This document shows, piece after piece, positions 62,952-64,000 of a stretch of DNA of 64,000 nt. Position 1 is the first letter of the stretch; each line of letters starts with the position of its first letter. The notes below the pieces were generated by a model. It was not told where the DNA came from, searched no databases, and worked only from the letters and a program-made list of their open reading frames with translations. The stretch spans positions 2,480,001 to 2,544,000 of the forward strand of contig NZ_CP028811.1 of NCBI RefSeq assembly GCF_003055625.1, read 5' to 3'. The position numbers and the translations under genes were made by a program. Source of the DNA: Flavobacterium magnum (lineage in GTDB: Bacteria > Bacteroidota > Bacteroidia > Flavobacteriales > Flavobacteriaceae).

Positions 62952-63501
62952 GTTTTTTGCCTTCAGCGCTTGCCGAAATGATCTTTTCCAGGCGTGCCAA
63001 CCGCGTTTTTTCCTGCTTGCCTGCCATGAGCCAATGGATGATGGCTTTTTTGTACGATGGCGCTTGTTTCTCAAAAAATTCCCAGGCCTTTTGATTGGCT
63101 TTAAAGCCATTTTCGAGTGTTTCGTCGAGTTGTTGTAACGGCTTTTCAAATCCGTAAATTCCGATTTTCCCGGGCTTCCGCAGATTGTAGGCGGCCATTC
63201 CTGCTTCGTGCATGAGTCCTTCGGAAATCAGTTTCTCGACTTTTCTGATATTGACATTACTCCAGATGCTGTTTGCCTTTCGCGGCGTGAACCGCCTGGT
63301 ATAGGATTGTTCATCCACAGGCTTCAGGTGTCCGTCAATCCACCCGAAACTGAGTGCTTGGTCAACGGAGTCCGGCCAGTTCATGCTCGGTTTGCCGCTT
63401 CCGGTTTTATAGAACAAAACGATTGCTTCGGTGCATTTGTCGTGGTTTTCCTCAAGCCACTTTCTGAAATCGGATGCTTTCTCGAAAAATAACGGTCTCA
63501 C
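62944..63501 (-). CDS. YdeI/OmpD-associated (DUF1801-related) family protein
   Basis: 185 residues, basic, mostly helical. It contains the family's WPDSVDQALSFGWIDGHLKPVD (near 42-63), RRFTPRKANSIWSNVNI (near 68-84) and a helical C-terminus rich in Lys. Relatives are annotated as bacteriocin-protection proteins (YdeI). The biochemical role is unclear. Convergent with menD, overlapping its end by eight bases. Confidence 0.85.
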   Translation of the reverse strand: MRPLFFEKASDFRKWLEENHDKCTEAIVLFYKTGSGKPSMNWPDSVDQALSFGWIDGHLKPVDEQSYTRRFTPRKANSIWSNVNIRKVEKLISEGLMHEAGMAAYNLRKPGKIGIYGFEKPLQQLDETLENGFKANQKAWEFFEKQAPSYKKAIIHWLMAGKQEKTRLARLEKIISASAEGKKLR

Positions 63502-63575
63502 GGGTTCATTTTGGTTTTGATAAAAATAGTGATTTAAACCAAAGCAACTTCGTAACTTCGCAATCTGATTTTACC

Positions 63576-64000
63576 ATGATGATCGAGATAGGAAAATACA
63601 ACACACTTCAAATCTTAAGGAGCACCAAAGTGGGCTTGTTTTTAGGCGAAAATGCTGACGCCGAAGGCATACTGCTCCCGAACAAGTACGTGCCTGAACA
63701 ATACGAAATAGGGGACATGATAGCGGTTTTTGTATACCTTGACCATGAGCAGCGCCCTGTTGCGACCACATTGGAGCCCTATATTACGCTTCATGAGTTT
63801 GCCTTGTTGCGTGTCAGTTATGTCAATAAAACCGGCGCATTCCTCGATTGGGGGTTGGAGAAGGACATCCTGGTGCCGTTCAGGGAGCAGGCCCGCCCGA
63901 TGGAAAAAGGGAAACGCTATCTCGTACACTTGTACCTCGACGACAAAACCAACCGACTGGTAGCGTCAAGTAAAATCAATCAATTCCTGAGCAATGAAAC
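63576..64000 (+). CDS. CvfB-like S1 RNA-binding domain protein, N-terminal part
   Basis: From the ATG at 63576 (or 63579) 141 codons are open to the window edge. The sequence opens MMIEIGKYNTLQILRSTKVGLFL and has an S1-type OB fold (YEIGDMIAVFVYLDHEQRPVATTL), then a second one (ALLRVSYVNKTGAFLDWGLEKDILVPF), as in CvfB of Staphylococcus. CvfB-like proteins bind RNA and affect virulence and expression. The reading frame continues past the window. Confidence 0.88.
   Translation, partial: MMIEIGKYNTLQILRSTKVGLFLGENADAEGILLPNKYVPEQYEIGDMIAVFVYLDHEQRPVATTLEPYITLHEFALLRVSYVNKTGAFLDWGLEKDILVPFREQARPMEKGKRYLVHLYLDDKTNRLVASSKINQFLSNE

Overview
This is ordinary chromosomal DNA of a bacterium of the phylum Bacteroidota, most likely a Flavobacteriaceae member close to Flavobacterium. 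Four things point there: proteins with type IX secretion (T9SS) C-terminal sorting domains; families largely confined to this phylum (DUF6048, DUF6452, DUF6095, DUF4293, DUF5362 and a ResB-CcsA fusion); a Rho factor with an asparagine-rich insert; and promoters of the TTG...TAnnTTTG type with no obvious Shine-Dalgarno sequences. No tRNA, rRNA, CRISPR array, transposase or phage gene was recognised. About 63 protein genes are called.

Layout. 1-6.6 kb: the end of a secreted protein gene, ychF, a flavodoxin-fold reductase, a membrane protein gene whose 5' end holds an in-frame stop, a periplasmic transglutaminase-like protein and a DUF2459 protein, then parE, a 60-residue membrane protein and parC (to 9.2 kb). 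9.3-14.5 kb, minus strand: terC, a lipoprotein, a DUF1572 protein, a pentapeptide-repeat protein, a DUF6095 protein and murQ in a tightly packed run, then a ZIP transporter and a methyltransferase. 14.6-18.8 kb: a THUMP-type rRNA methyltransferase and the rlmD/DUF6452/DUF6048 group. 18.9-26.1 kb: a histidine-kinase-like protein lacking its phosphoacceptor histidine, OsmC, ornithine aminotransferase, a Smr-domain protein, an internally duplicated lipoprotein, cysteine desulfurase and an outer-membrane barrel. 26.2-36.8 kb, mostly minus: GH13 amylase lipoprotein, a small basic protein, a large SPFH protein, dihydrolipoyl dehydrogenase, an ABC exporter group, truA and a YfcE-like phosphoesterase.

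37-51.5 kb: rho, then an exoenzyme cluster with a 2024-residue S8 protease built of six CUB and seven FN3-like modules and two T9SS-exported endonuclease I paralogues. These are followed by an RNA cytosine methyltransferase, a KdsC-like phosphatase, a DUF2520 protein, a second OsmC and another T9SS protein. 51.6-64 kb: a NarL-type two-component pair, the ResB-CcsA cytochrome c maturation protein, a highly structured gene-free stretch that may encode a small RNA, an ECF sigma/anti-sigma pair, glutathione peroxidase, a GNAT acetyltransferase, a thioredoxin-like protein, menD, a YdeI-like protein and the start of a CvfB-like S1-domain protein.

Functionally the window combines core metabolism (menaquinone, PLP enzymes, lipoamide dehydrogenase), RNA modification (RlmD, THUMP methyltransferase, NSUN-type methyltransferase, TruA), DNA topology (ParE/ParC), envelope functions and T9SS-secreted degradative enzymes. 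No clearly new multi-gene system was found. The best leads are the structured region near 57.0-57.36 kb, the vault-like repeat architecture of the SPFH protein, the His-less kinase and the interrupted membrane gene.
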